Positions 12,877-25,600 of a DNA stretch of 64,000 nt are shown in pieces. Both the position numbers and the translations under genes were made by a program. Source of the stretch: Brugia malayi (taxonomy: Eukaryota; Nematoda; Chromadorea; Rhabditida; Onchocercidae); NCBI RefSeq assembly GCF_000002995.4, contig NW_025062477.1, positions 2,126,001 to 2,190,000 of the forward strand, read 5' to 3'. Each line of letters starts with the position of its first letter. Positions within the stretch are counted from its first letter, which is position 1. The notes under the pieces are model-generated. The model was not told where the DNA came from. It was given only the letters and a program-made list of their open reading frames with translations, and ran no database searches.

Positions 12877-14810
12877 TAATTTACTTTTTTAAAAAAAAAA
12901 AACTTCTAAAAAATTTGTTAAATAATTTATTTCTAAAAAAAAAAACTTCTAAAAAACTAAAATACTTTGTTTCCACTAATTTTTTAGTAGAAAAAATTCA
13001 TATATTTTTTTTTTTTAAATCAATCCATTTGACTGAAAAATTTCATCTCATTCTTTATCACTATCATTTATCATCATTTGTTCAACTTTTATTCAGATTT
13101 TATCATTCCACATAAAATTATTTTCTTTTAATTTGAACTTGATGAAAAGCAGAAAGAAAAAGAGCAATTAAAAATTAATTTTCAATTGAATTCATTTCTA
13201 TTATTATTAAATTTATTCTAATACTATTAAACGTATTTGTTATAATATTATTGTTTATAAAATTAGAAAATAAATTTTAACTTTTTTATTCATTAAGATA
13301 CTTTTTCTCATCAAATATTATTCATTTTTTATTTTTGAAAAATTAATTTTCAATTGAATTCATTTCTATTATTATTAAATTTATTCTAATACTATTAAAC
13401 GTATTTGTTGTAATATTATTGTTTATAAAATTAGAAAATAAATTTTAACTTTTTTATTCATTTTTTATTCATTACTTTTTCTCATCAAATATTATTCATC
13501 TTTTATTTTTGAAAAATTAAAAAAACACTGATTAAATTTTAATTTCATTTACTTTTTTCTTTTTTTTTTTTTTTAGAAGTACTAAATTAATTTGCATTTT
13601 TCATTTTTTCTTTTGCATTGCTAATTTTTCCAAAGGTTTTTTCGTTTTTTTTTTTTTTTGCTTTTTCTTCAGTTTGATTACAAAAAAAAAAAAAAAAAAG
13701 AGCTGAAAAGAATAACTAACTAACATTCAATTAATCATAAATCAAAGAAAAATTTTTGAGGCTTTTTTTTTTTAAAAAAATATTCGAAAAATTTTTTCTT
13801 TTTTTCAATAAATAATCTTTTCTTCTCTTCTCTCTCTCTCTCTCTTTCTCTTTCTCTTTCTCTTCTTCTTCTACAGTTTAATTAAAATTCATTGAAGAAT
13901 GATTGGAAAATTCAAATATATTTCAAAATGTAATAATGTCAGCATTTTTCTTTTTCTTTTCCTTGCACTTTTTTTTTTTTTTTAATTTTTAGTTAATTAA
14001 ACTTCTAAATTATTTTTATTTTTTTGTCTTAATTTAAAATAAATTAAAAGTCTTAGTTGATAATATTTATTTTTATAATATTTATTAAAAAAAAAGAAAG
14101 TATCTTAATTAAAGTTATGAATTTTAATTTCTCATAATTAATCATTCGAAGATAATAAATAGTTGGATTGGTTTTTTTTTTTTTTTTTTTTTTTTTTTGC
14201 AAAAGTAATAAGAAAGTATTTATTTGTTATAGGTAAAATTGTTGAAATTAAATACTGCTAGAATTATCTAATAAAGAATAAATTAAAAAAAAAATAAATT
14301 TATTATATATATAATAAAAAATAAAATAAGAATAAAAATTTTAATTTCTATTTTATCATTTTTTTTTTTTAAATTATTTATTGTATAAAATCATTTCCAT
14401 TCCTTTATTTGAAATTTAAAAAAAAAAATTGTTTTTATTATGAAAAAATTTAGTATTAGTTGTTGCAAAATATAATTAATTTTAAAGACCATAATATGAA
14501 ATAAATTAGATAAAAAATTATAGAAAGTCGAAGTAAGTAATCAAGAAAAATTTCAAGTTTCACCGAATGAAAATTTAAAAAGTAATACATCAAATATCGA
14601 ATAACTTACTTTAACTTGTTGTCATTTCTCTATTCGTTTGCAGCTATTCACATTATTACTTTAAAATTTTTATACTTTCTGATAAATACAATGTTCACTT
14701 CATTAGTGAATAAAAATTGGGAATTTTTAAGTTAAAAAAAGAAAATTTCCTCATCTAGCTTCTTGTATTTATGCATTGACATTTTATGTGAGAAAATATA
14801 ATGTCAGAAA
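12877..14810. other. AT-rich spacer with a ~170-bp tandem duplication
   Basis: A segment beginning AAAAATTAATTTTCAATTG near 13168 is repeated near 13338 (period about 170 bp, to about 13510). A TC-rich microsatellite lies at about 13826-13875 and a long poly-T at about 14171-14198. No gene was seen. Confidence 0.65.
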
Positions 14811-14821
14811 TGAAGGAAACG

Positions 14822-15105
14822 TTATGGCGGAAATGTCATGTCAGAAATGTCTTGTTGAAAGTGAAGAGAATTTGAGAAGATATGACAGGAGAAAAGCCAT
14901 GGCGGAAATGTCTTGTTGAAAGTGAGAAAAATGTTGGAAAGATATGACAGGAGAAAAGCCATGGCGGAAATGTCTTGTTGAAAATGAGAAAAATGTTGAA
15001 AAGATATGACAGGAGAAAAGCCATGGCGGAAATGTCTTGTTGAAAAGATATGACAGGAGGAAAGTCATGGCGGAAATCTTGTTGAAAGTGAAAGATCAGC
15101 GTTAG
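14822..15105. repeat. Minisatellite, ~62-bp unit
   Basis: About four to five copies of a unit containing ATGGCGGAAATGTCTTGTTG followed by GATATGACAGGAG. Copies differ by small deletions and substitutions. The unit is GC-richer than its surroundings. Open frames of about 100 codons on the minus strand come only from the periodicity. Confidence 0.9.
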
Positions 15106-17743
15106 AAAAATATGATATAAAGAAATATCGTGTCGGAAGTGACAAAACAAATAGAACTAAAAATAAAATTTAAAAAAGTATGATAGAGCTTGTACAATTG
15201 CGCCCCACACAAACTTCATAAGGTTAACCTTACACTTAAAAATACAATGGAGTGAGAAATATCTGAAGAATAATTCCTTAATTAATTTCTTTTTTCCATT
15301 CAATACTTTCTAGAGTTTTACTTTATTTAAAATATATGGAATATATTATTTAAAATCAAAGTACATAGAAATTTTAAATTTTAAAGTGAAAATTTAAGAT
15401 GGAAATAAAAGTTCAATAAATTAGAAGCAGATGAAAAATAAATTAAATTTAAAAGTAAATGTATATCAAAAAAAAAAAATAAATGAAAGTATGATTTCAT
15501 TTATATTTTTTTTTTTTTCAGAAATAAAAGTAATAAAATATCACTTAAGAGTTAAAATTATATAAATATATAAAATGGTTCATTATTTAAGTAACACTTC
15601 CATTTCCAATTTACCATAAAAATTTTTATTTTTTAAAAGCAAAGAAAAAAACAATTTGTTGTTTTTATTTTTTGAATCATTTTCATAAATTTGCAATAAT
15701 TTTACTTTCAATATTTTTTTTATTTTTATTTTCGTTCAATTTTTTTCTGAAGTTTCCATTTTTTACTTGAAAAATAAGCAATTTGTGGTTTAAATAATTA
15801 TTTTTTTCTCTTTTTTTTTTTTTTTTCAATCTTAATATAAATGTCAATTGTAATACTCAATTTTAAATTTGAAATTTGAGTGTTGCATAAGAGAGAATTA
15901 TAATTAGGTATAAATGAAATGGAAGTTAAATTAAGACGAAGATAGTTTAAAATTAAATTATACTGAAATTATTTTACCTAAGTATTTTTAAGTTATTTAT
16001 TTGATAGTCGAGCCTAGTCTATTAGTAACAGATGTTATCAAAAAAACATCTAATTAATATTTGTCAACTGATTTAATAAAATTACTGAAAAAAAAAAAAA
16101 AAAAAAAAAAAAAAATGAAATTTTATATGACTAAAAATTTAATCCCTAAAAAAATAAAGTTTAATAATAATTTAGTTAACTCAAATTTTAATGATTAACT
16201 TCATTAAAGAATGAATACATTATATAACTCATTAGTGTTTTTTTTGATCAAACAAATGAAAAATTTTTCCATTTTCAAAAAAAAAAAAAATTTTAAAATG
16301 AAAATTTTTTTTGCAGAATAAATCAATTAAATTTTTTTTTTTTCTCTGTAATGCAAAAAAATTTCAAAAAAAGAAAAAGTAGAGAAAAAGCTCTTTTAAA
16401 TGTTGCACAAGTAAATTTTCCTTTTTAAAAATTTAAAACAATTTGTTCACTAATATTAAAAATTATAGCAATAATTCTAACTCTTTGCTTTTTTTTTTTT
16501 TTTTTTTTTTTTGAAGATTTGAAATATTTTTAAAAAAATAAAAAAAAAAAGTATTAATTCTCTTTAATGCTTAAGTAACAAAGCATTTTTGCATTATTAA
16601 ATGATAATTAGAGAAAGAAAAAATAATTCGCAGTAGCAAATGAATGATTTTTATTCTTTTTCAAACTTAATCAAATGTAAATCATAAATGCAAGAAAATG
16701 TTTGAAATTGAAATTTGAAACAAATTTATTTTTAATTGTAAATTTTATATATCTGTGATTGATTTCAAAAAAAAAAAAAAATAGTTTTTCTTGCTGAAAA
16801 ATTTTCACTTCGACTAATAATAATAATAATAAATAATTTTTCTTTTCTGATAATTTTAAAAAATAAAACTATAAAATGTGAAAGAAATTTTTATATAAAT
16901 TTTAAAAAATAGCATTAGTGATTAAAATTATATTAATTTTAAATTCAATATCAATTAATTAGTAATGCATCATCATTATTTTCCAATACAATTTACCATC
17001 TTTCAATATTGTTTATTAGTTAGGAAAATTTGTGAATGATACTGAGGCAAAGTATAAAAATGATGAGAGAGAGAGGGAGAGAGAAAGAGAGAAAGAAACA
17101 AAAGGTTTTTTTTAATTTTATTTATCATTTTATTTATAATTTTTCTTTATCATTTAAATCAAAGATTTAATTATAAATCATTAATTGGACTAAATATTTT
17201 TATAACAATGTAAACTGATTCTTTCTTATTTGCTTTTTATTTTAAGTACTATTTTACAAATAACAACAATAATAATAATAATAATAATAATAGCACACAT
17301 CAATGATCTTCTTGCAATTATCTTAAATGTTTAACTAAAATTTAAATGAAATTAATTGAGTAAAAAAAAAAAAAAAAAAAAGAAATGCTATTAAACACAT
17401 CAAAATAATTGAATATCAGTTCTATATTAAATATATTTGAAATACTTAAATATAATTAATTACTTTAAAATACTTTCATCAAGTTTCATTTATTGATATT
17501 ACAATACTTAATTTTAAGATATAAACAATATATTTTAATATATAAAAGTCATTTATCAAATTATGCATAGAATAAGTTATTACGATAAAGTTTAGCTAAG
17601 ACTTAGTACTGCTCTAACTGGTAACTCTAATGATCTGATTTATGATCTAATTGAAAGAATTTCAGTTCAAATCTTTGAATTGTAATCTGCTAGGTTACTA
17701 TCAAATGCTTTGGATTACTTCTCATAGATGATAATATCATTAC

Positions 17744-17776
<33 letters not shown>

Positions 17777-18328
17777 TTTTTTTGTAATTGTAAAATTTTT
17801 TGTAATTTTTTAAATACTATGTGTGTTAAATTATATTGTAAAAAGAAATAACAATGAAAAATAATTGAAATTTAAGAAATTTGCAAAAATTTTGAAAATA
17901 ATAAAACATTTTGTTTCTTTTTTTTTACTTATTATCAAAAGAATTAGCAATGAATTAGTAAAAAATAATCGTATAATTTATAATTAACATTAAATTGAAC
18001 CTAAAATGAAAACAATGTAAATATATAAATCAATTATTTGAAATTGAAATAAAGAAGAAGAAAATTGATTGCTCATGTTTAAAAAATGATTTTTTTAACA
18101 GATTTGATTATCTAATTAAGATCAAAGTAGAATTTTTTTTTTTAATCATCCATCTCTCCTCTCTCTCTCTCTCTCTCTCTTCTATATTTCATGAATTAAA
18201 TATTATCAAATACTATCATGATACTACATTTCTGGAAAATACTTTTGTTCTACTTATAGGGCGTATTATTGACTGAGTAAGCTTTTAGCAGGGATATTGT
18301 TTGATGTTTTTGTAGTTTTGCTGTTCGA
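15106..18328. other. AT-rich spacer, no gene seen
   Basis: Contains simple repeats only: GA-rich near 17067-17098, AAT near 17264-17292 and 17745-17776, CT near 18156-18182. No exon-like island with splice sites was found. Confidence 0.55.
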
Positions 18329-19015
18329 TACGCTCTAATTTATGCATCGATGTTTTTGTTTGTTTTTTTTTTTGTTTACAAAATTTATGTTTTACTGATT
18401 TTTTAATTATAGCTATAAGCCAATCATTTATGTAATAAACATATTCTCATTTACTTAAAATTAATATTAAATACGCTCTAACTTATGCATCGATGTTTTT
18501 GTTTTTTTTTTTGTTTACAAAATTTATGTTTTACTGATTTTTTAATTATAGCTATAAGCCAATCATTTATGTAATAAACATATTCTCATTTACTTAAAAT
18601 TAATATTAAATACGCTCTAACTTATGCATCGATGTTTTTGTTTTTTTTTTTTTGTTTACAAAATTTATGTTTTACTGATTTTTTAATTATAGCTATAAGC
18701 CAATCATTTATGTAATAAACATATTCTCATTTACTTAAAATTAATATTAAATACGCTCTAACTTATGCATCGATGTTTTGTTTTTTGTTTACAAATTTAA
18801 GTTTTACCGATTTTTTAATTATAGCTATAAGCCAATCATTTATGTAATAAACATATTCTCATTTACTTAAAATTAATATTAAATACGCTCTAACTTATGC
18901 ATCGATGTTTTTGTTTTTTGTTTACAAATTTAAGTTTTACCGATTTTTAATTATAGCTATAAGCCAATCATTTATGTAATAAACATATTCTCATTTACTT
19001 AAAATTAGTATTAAA
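18329..19015. repeat. Tandem repeat, ~140-bp unit, five copies
   Basis: Units begin TACGCTCTAA at 18329, 18472, 18611, 18752 and 18884 (periods 143, 139, 141 and 132). Each includes ATGCATCGATG, a poly-T of variable length and AGCCAATCATTTATGTAATA. Copies differ mainly in the poly-T length. The fifth is the shortest. Confidence 0.95.
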
Positions 19016-20049
19016 AATTTGACAACAATCAATCCGAATCATTGCGGTCCTTAACATCTTCTTGACTTTTCACTATTACTGCAAAAACTTATACCTAAAT
19101 GCAAATTGTCTCTATTTAGTTACAAAACAGTCTATAGAATCCGTTCCATTTATGATTTAATTTTCGTTTTCCGTTTTTTTTTTTTTTAATAGTTTTTATT
19201 TTCTTATTTAGCTTTCAGTGTCATTTGTTTTCGTTTTTTTTTTGCTTTTCACCTTTCTTATTTACCTATTTATTTTTGCAGTAGTAGTTAAGAGTTTTAC
19301 CTGTAACAGGTCTATTTTTACTATGGTTAACCACTCATATATTTGAAGTTTTTTTTTTTTTTTACTCTAATTTCTTTAGTGATTTTGTTTTCGAAATTTT
19401 TGATAATATTTTGATCAAAATTTATTTATTAGACTTCGTATATTATTACTTGTTTATCTCTTTTCTATATATTTTTTCTAAATTTCACTGATTTCATGCT
19501 TCCTATTAATTAAATTTTAATTCTTAGAAGTTTTCCCTAAAATTATTTCGTTTTACTTTTTTATTCCCTTCTTTTTAAATTAATTTTAAACTATATCTCC
19601 TTGCTATTTCTCATAGCCCGTGTTTTTTTTTTTTATTATTACTTTCCTCATTTTTTGGTCATCTTGGTTCTGCATGCTTTTTTGTTTTGTTTTTTTATAT
19701 ATTAAATTATTTTAATTTTCTCTTTCAAATGTCTTTTTATTAATTATAGTTTTTGTATGTTTTCTGTGATTACTTTAACCTTGTGCATGTCGTTTTGCCA
19801 GCTTCACTAATTGCATGCATTTTTCTATTACTATTATTTAGTACATGCCAACCTCATTGAATACATTTTTGGCAAAATGTAATAAAAATTAAGTAAAAAA
19901 AGCCCAAAATAAGGTCGTTAAAAAAAAAAAAAGCAAAATTAAAAATTAACTTTTAAGTGGTACAAACAAAAGCGACCAAAACTAAATGACAGCGTAATAT
20001 ATATATTTACTAAAAAGCACGACTTATGTCAAGAAACACAAAATTGGTA
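19016..20049. other. T-rich unique sequence, no gene seen
   Basis: The plus strand is strongly T-rich from about 19150 to 19850, then A-rich to 20030. It looks like one unit together with the flanking repeats, but no coding motif or terminal repeat was recognised. Confidence 0.4.
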
Positions 20050-20540
20050 AAATTGCCTACCACTGGTTACTGTAACCACTTGCTGCCACTTGCCACTGCA
20101 ACCACTTGCTACCACTTGCTACCACCTGCCGCTGCAACCACTTGCTACCACTTATCACTGCAGCCACTTCATACCACCTTCCGCTGCAACCACTTGCTAC
20201 CACTTATCACTGTAGCCACTTGCTACCACCTATCGCTGTAACCACTTGTCACTACAAGTCGCTGCAACCAATTGCTACCACTTGTCACTGTAACCACTTG
20301 TCACCACCTGTCGCTGCAACTACTTGCTGTCCCTTGCTAACCGTCTGCTATCGCCTGTTGATGTGACAATTGCGACCACCTGCCGTACAAGCAGCAGTTG
20401 GTTGTAGGTGGTTACGATAACAGTTAGCCACAAACTTGCAGCAGTAAGTGGTTACTGTGGCGTTATTGCAACAAGTGACTATTGTAACACGTGGTCACAG
20501 GCGGTTATAGTTCACGGTAGCATGTGGTTGCATATTTACT
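20050..20540. repeat. C-rich degenerate repeat turning into its own inverse
   Basis: From 20050 to about 20380 the plus strand is built of degenerate units such as CCACTTGCTACCACCTGCCG and CACTGCAACC. From about 20388 to 20540 the same units appear reverse-complemented (GTAGGTGGTTACG, GCAGCAGTAAGTGGTTAC). The two arms are unequal (about 330 and 150 bp), and the region is far GC-richer than its surroundings. Transcribed, it could fold into a long imperfect hairpin. Open frames in this stretch are by-products of the repeat. Confidence 0.85.
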
Positions 20541-22259
20541 CACCATTTTATATCATTCTTTTAAAAAATAATAATATCAATTAAAAAATAATTATCAAAT
20601 GTTTATCAAATATGGTATGGTCAAAAGAATGGTAAAAGATTGTTAATGAATAAGTAGTGATGTGATCAATAAGATCATCAATAAAGTCATTTCATCTTGA
20701 ACAATTTCATCTCACTCAAACGATTGAATTAACATTCAATTTTCTCACTTTATCAATTTTTAAAACTCATTTTAAATTGTTGAAAAATTCCTGAAAAGTT
20801 TACATTTTCAAAGAAAAAAGTTACATATAGAAAGTATTTCTATCGATTTATCATTCTTTTTTTGTTAACATTCCTCCATTCTCTCTCTTTCATTTTAAAT
20901 TTGTGCTCACAAAGTTGTCAAATTGATCGATCCACGTCCATCAGTGTTGCTCTTATTGTGCTATCGATTTGAGATCTAAGCAATTAGCCATTGCTCTTAT
21001 CCTTTTCCTATTTTGATTCTTTTCTGCATCATTTCTACTATTCCTTCTCTCATACTTTCTCTCACTCACCCTCTCTCTCCCTCTCTCTCTCTCTCTCTCC
21101 ATTTCTCTCTCTCTTCATTAAAAGTAGAAGCACATTTTCCATTTCATTCTGCAATATCGAAAAATGCTTTTCCTAGTTCTCTTTGCGTCCATGTGAAGTA
21201 TTTATTATGTAATTCAGGACAATTTGTATTTATTCATTAATTTCTCTCTTATTAATTACTTAAAAAGTGGAGTGATAAGTGAGAATAACGATAATGATAG
21301 TGATAATGATTGATAGTGATGATAATGATAGTGATAATGGTTGGTAGTGATGATAATGATAATGGTTGATTGAATACATTGTTGTAGTATAGTGGCATAG
21401 TGACCACCGCAGTTAGGAAAAGGAACGATAGCCATTGGAGAAACATATTTATGAAATAGGAAAGGTCAAGGTTAACTTATTCCTCTCAGTTGTTGACTAA
21501 TTCATGTGTTTATATTTTGACCTATATTTATTTCAATAGTTCTATGATTAATCATAACTAAATTACAATCGCTATAGTATATACTACCTTTTTATATTTG
21601 CCAATTCGTATTATAATCCATTTTCTGCTACGTTAATTTCATTTATTTTATAATTTGTAACTTTTGTAAAGATAATAATAAATGAACAGTTATTCATATT
21701 TTAAAAGGATATAAAATTTGTTTATATTTGTATAATATTTGTTGTTTTATTAAATATTAATTAGATAGCATTTATTGCTAATTAAATAAATGATATATAA
21801 TATTTATAATTGTATTATATTAATTGAATAATTTTCATTAATTTAAATTTCATTCATACGTTCATTTATTTTTTTTTATTTTCTTTTACGTTCATAATTT
21901 AATTTGTTTTTGTTTATTTCTGTTTTTCTAATTATTTATTCGTTCATGTTTACATTTATATGATTTATTTTTCTTTATCTCTTTTACCCATATCACTTCA
22001 CTTCGTCACTTTTTTATTTACTTTATAATCGATTTTTTAAAATTTTTATCTACTTGTCTACTTCTTCATATATTTATTTACTTATGTGTTTCGACTAATT
22101 TATTTGTTCCTTCATATTTACATAATTTATTTGATCAGCAACAGTTTAGCATATACTAATTGATAAGACAAGAAATATTAAATGATAATAAATGATAAAA
22201 ACGAACTGTTCGTGACGAAAGAAACAACGAAAAACTAATTAAATAATTTAAAATGTATG
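20541..22259. other. Spacer upstream of the SLC22-like gene
   Basis: Contains a CT microsatellite (about 21071-21118) and GATAATGATAGT-type repeats (about 21280-21365). 20870-21000 has balanced composition but no clear exon. The rest is AT-rich. No gene was identified. Confidence 0.5.
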
Positions 22260-22615
22260 TGATTTGAGGACTAAAGCGTATGTATGATTCATTGATTAAA
22301 CACATATATGATTTACTGATTAAGCGCGTGTACGTGATTTATTGATTAGACGTGCATAAGTGATTTATTGATTAGACGTACATAAGTGATTTACTGATTA
22401 AGCGCGTGTACGTTATTTACTAATTAAGCGCACATACGTGATTTATTGATTAGACGTACATAAGTAATTTACTGATTAAGCGCGTGTACGTTATTTACTA
22501 ATTAAGCGCACATACGTGATTTATTGATTAGACGTACATAAGTGATCTACTAATTAAGCGCACATACGTGATTTATTGATTAGACATACATAAGTGATTT
22601 ACTAATTAAGCTCAC
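22260..22615. repeat. 26-bp tandem array just before the SLC22-like start
   Basis: About thirteen copies of a 26-bp unit of two alternating forms, GATTTATTGATTAGACGTAC and GATTTACTGATTAAGCGCGTG. Nearly every copy carries an ACGT or CGCG core, rare in this AT-rich DNA. The array ends about 65 bp before the ATG of the transporter, so it occupies the likely promoter. Confidence 0.9.
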
Positions 22616-22663
22616 ATATAACTGAAAGCACATTTGCTAATTGAATTTTTCCTATTCATAATA

Positions 22664-22669
22664 TTTTAG
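22664..22669 (+). other. Splice acceptor (TTTTAG) 10 bases before the ATG
   Basis: A nematode-type acceptor ends at 22669 and the transporter ATG is at 22680. This is either a spliced-leader addition site or the end of an intron in the leader. Confidence 0.4.
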
Positions 22670-22679
22670 ATTTTCAACG

Positions 22680-25600
22680 ATGGGACGAAAAGATGTTGGC
22701 GATTTTATCGAGTTTGGTAAATATACTGGCTTCCTTTGTTTACTGTATGAGTTATTGGTGGTATCACAAGTTAGTAATCTTATCTACATGATTTATGGAG
22801 GTATGCTTCCATTTTCATTTTACTCTTTTTTCTTCAAAATTTATTTATTATTAAAAGTTTTTACAGAAAAACTTTTTTCTTGCTATAGTTTTTATTAAAT
22901 AATTAAATTTTATTAAATAAAATTTTCTTAATATTTTACTTATATTTAACATTTCATATTGAAATATTCCAGATTTACATTTTTTGTTCATTTGTATTTA
23001 ATAAATATTGCAAGTGCTCTCTTTTTTTTTTTTTTTTTTTTTTTAATTCTGAAATAAATAGTTTTAAAGATTAGGTCATTTATTGATTAACTTTTAGTTT
23101 ATTTTCATTTTTTTTTTTCTTGTATCAGTATTTTCAAAAAGAAAAAAATTATTTTTTTGGAATATTTATTTCCTAAAAAATTTTTTTCGTCAATTTAAAA
23201 AAAAAAAAGAAATAAATGAATAAATTGAATGAAAAATTTACTTCCGTTTTTACTTGTAAGTAAGAAAACTTTGGAACTACTTTTTTGTTGCTAATTTAAT
23301 CTGCAATCTGCAACGAACATCATTTATGTAATTTAGAAATAATTTATTTATAATTAGAAATAATTTAGCAAATATTCGTTTTCAAATTAAAACATCTAAA
23401 TTCTAAAAATTTTACTTATTTTTTTTTTAAGTGCAATATATACCAATTTAATTCGAGAAACTTTTTCGAGAAAATCTTTTTTTTTTTTTGGAAAAATGTT
23501 TTGACATAAAGAATTTCTAGTAGAAGAATATTTGATCTAAATTGTATTTTTTGTAAATATGAAGAAATGATGGTTGGTGATATTTCCTCTGAGAAATTTA
23601 CCATTTTTTTTTTATTAGTATAATAATAATAATTAGGGTAACTGTTTGTATTAAAAATTTAAAGAAAAAAAAATTAGGAAATAACTTTATATTATTATTC
23701 AGCAATGTTAGTTGTTTATCAATTGATCAAAATAGTGGTTTAACTAATACTTATATATATATACCTGCATACCTTTATTCCATATTAATCAGTCAAACTG
23801 ATAAGGATGTCAAAAAAGTTCTAATCATTCTAATCATTCTTCATAAGTTCTAATCATTACTATCATCATCTCTTTGGTAATATTTAATTAATTAATTTGG
23901 AACTGAAAGTATCATGCACAAATAAGTTATCACAACTTTAACAAGTATTAATTAAATTTCTTGATCATGTTTTTTTTTTTTTTTTTATTATTATCTGTTG
24001 TGGTAATGTACCGGTTCACATGAGTGACTTTATCTTATCACTTTTATCACTTAGATAGCATTTTGGATAAGAATGCACTAGATTATATCACCAAATCTAT
24101 TAATTTAGGTGAAATAGGTACTCCGATTACGAATGAATGAAATTAGTAATTAGTTTATTTATTTGTTTATTTATTTCACTTTAAGTTAATCTTTTTTTTT
24201 TTTTTTGCGCTTTTCACTTTATTTAATTAGCATACATTTCAGTTATTGTATTTATTCGGTGATTAATTCACTGATAAAATGACCGTCTTGATAAGTGTCT
24301 TAATATCTTTTTTACATTTTTTTTTTTTTAAATTTATGAGATATAGTAATTTAAGTTTATATAAGAAACAAAGATCCTACTAATAAATACAAAATGAATA
24401 TACTCTAGCAAATTTTTGTGTATTATTTTTTAAATTTAATTTGATAAGCTAGAGAAAAGTTAGCCAATAAATAATTAATAAGCATTTTTAGACATATGTG
24501 TGTATTTGATTTCTTATATTCTTATCTTATCATATAATCAAATCATATAATTTACTCATACTTCTTTGTGTTAATAAAATAATTTGGAATATTTCAAATA
24601 TTTGAGTGTTTAAGTTATTGAATTTATTTTCAATATTTTCTTGCTAAATGAAAGTCTAAAATACCACTAAAGTTTCATTTGCAAAAAAGGAATGAAATGA
24701 AGTTTTCATGATATATAAAAAATGTAAGAGAAAATTTTAATTTTCATTTTTAATTTGAAGATATATTTAAATATATAAATATTTAAATTATATGCATGCT
24801 TTTTATAATATGTATTCTAACATACAATGAAAAGAATAGAATTTTATTATTAGTTGATAGAACACGATGATATTTCATTTTTTTTTTATATCATAAAGAT
24901 AATAGAAATTTAATTTGCATTATCATTTTAGATAATGATAATAGGGCTTGTAATTTATTAAACTTTAAAATTACTTTTAAAAAGAGTGTAATCTTACTAT
25001 TAAATTAAAAGCTGTTCATTGTACAAATACCTTTGTTTTAAGTAAAATTACCGCTTATCAGTTGCTTATCAGTTCTTATCATTTTAGGTGCTGCAACACG
25101 TATCGAAGGATGCGATGGTCATATGTTTACTGGTATATCATCAAAACAACAATGTGAGCAATACGATAATTATATGAATTCAACAGGAGAATGTTCAGAA
25201 CCAATTTTAGGCGCAGATTTTGAATCAGTTGCTTATGAAGTGAGTGATATTTAGTTTGATTAGAATAAAAAAAAAAACTGATAATTAAGTTTGCATTGTT
25301 CGTACTTTTAAAACATTTTTTTCCTTTTACTTTTTCCTAAACAATAATATTGCAAAAATTAATAAAAAGTAAGCACTAAATTGAGAAAATCTTAAAAGTA
25401 TTAAATATCTGATCAATACATCTTACTAGTTTAATCTCTTCCTCCTTTTCTCTCTCTCTCTCCCTCTCTCTCTCTCTCTCCAATAATATTGCAAAAGTTA
25501 ATAAAAAGTAAGCACTAAATTGAGAGAAAAAATCTTAAAAGTATTAAATATCTGATCAATACATTTTACTAATCTCTTCCTCCTTTTCTCTCTCTCTCTC

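Noticed and set aside
14836..15150. 104- and 75-codon minus-strand frames with repeated HFRHGF-like peptides
   Set aside because: They follow the 62-bp minisatellite period. Copies with indels shift frame, and there is no start context or domain.
20026..20366. Frames rich in His, Leu, Pro and Thr
   Set aside because: Periodic translation of the C-rich degenerate repeat; two frames of the same stretch are equally open.
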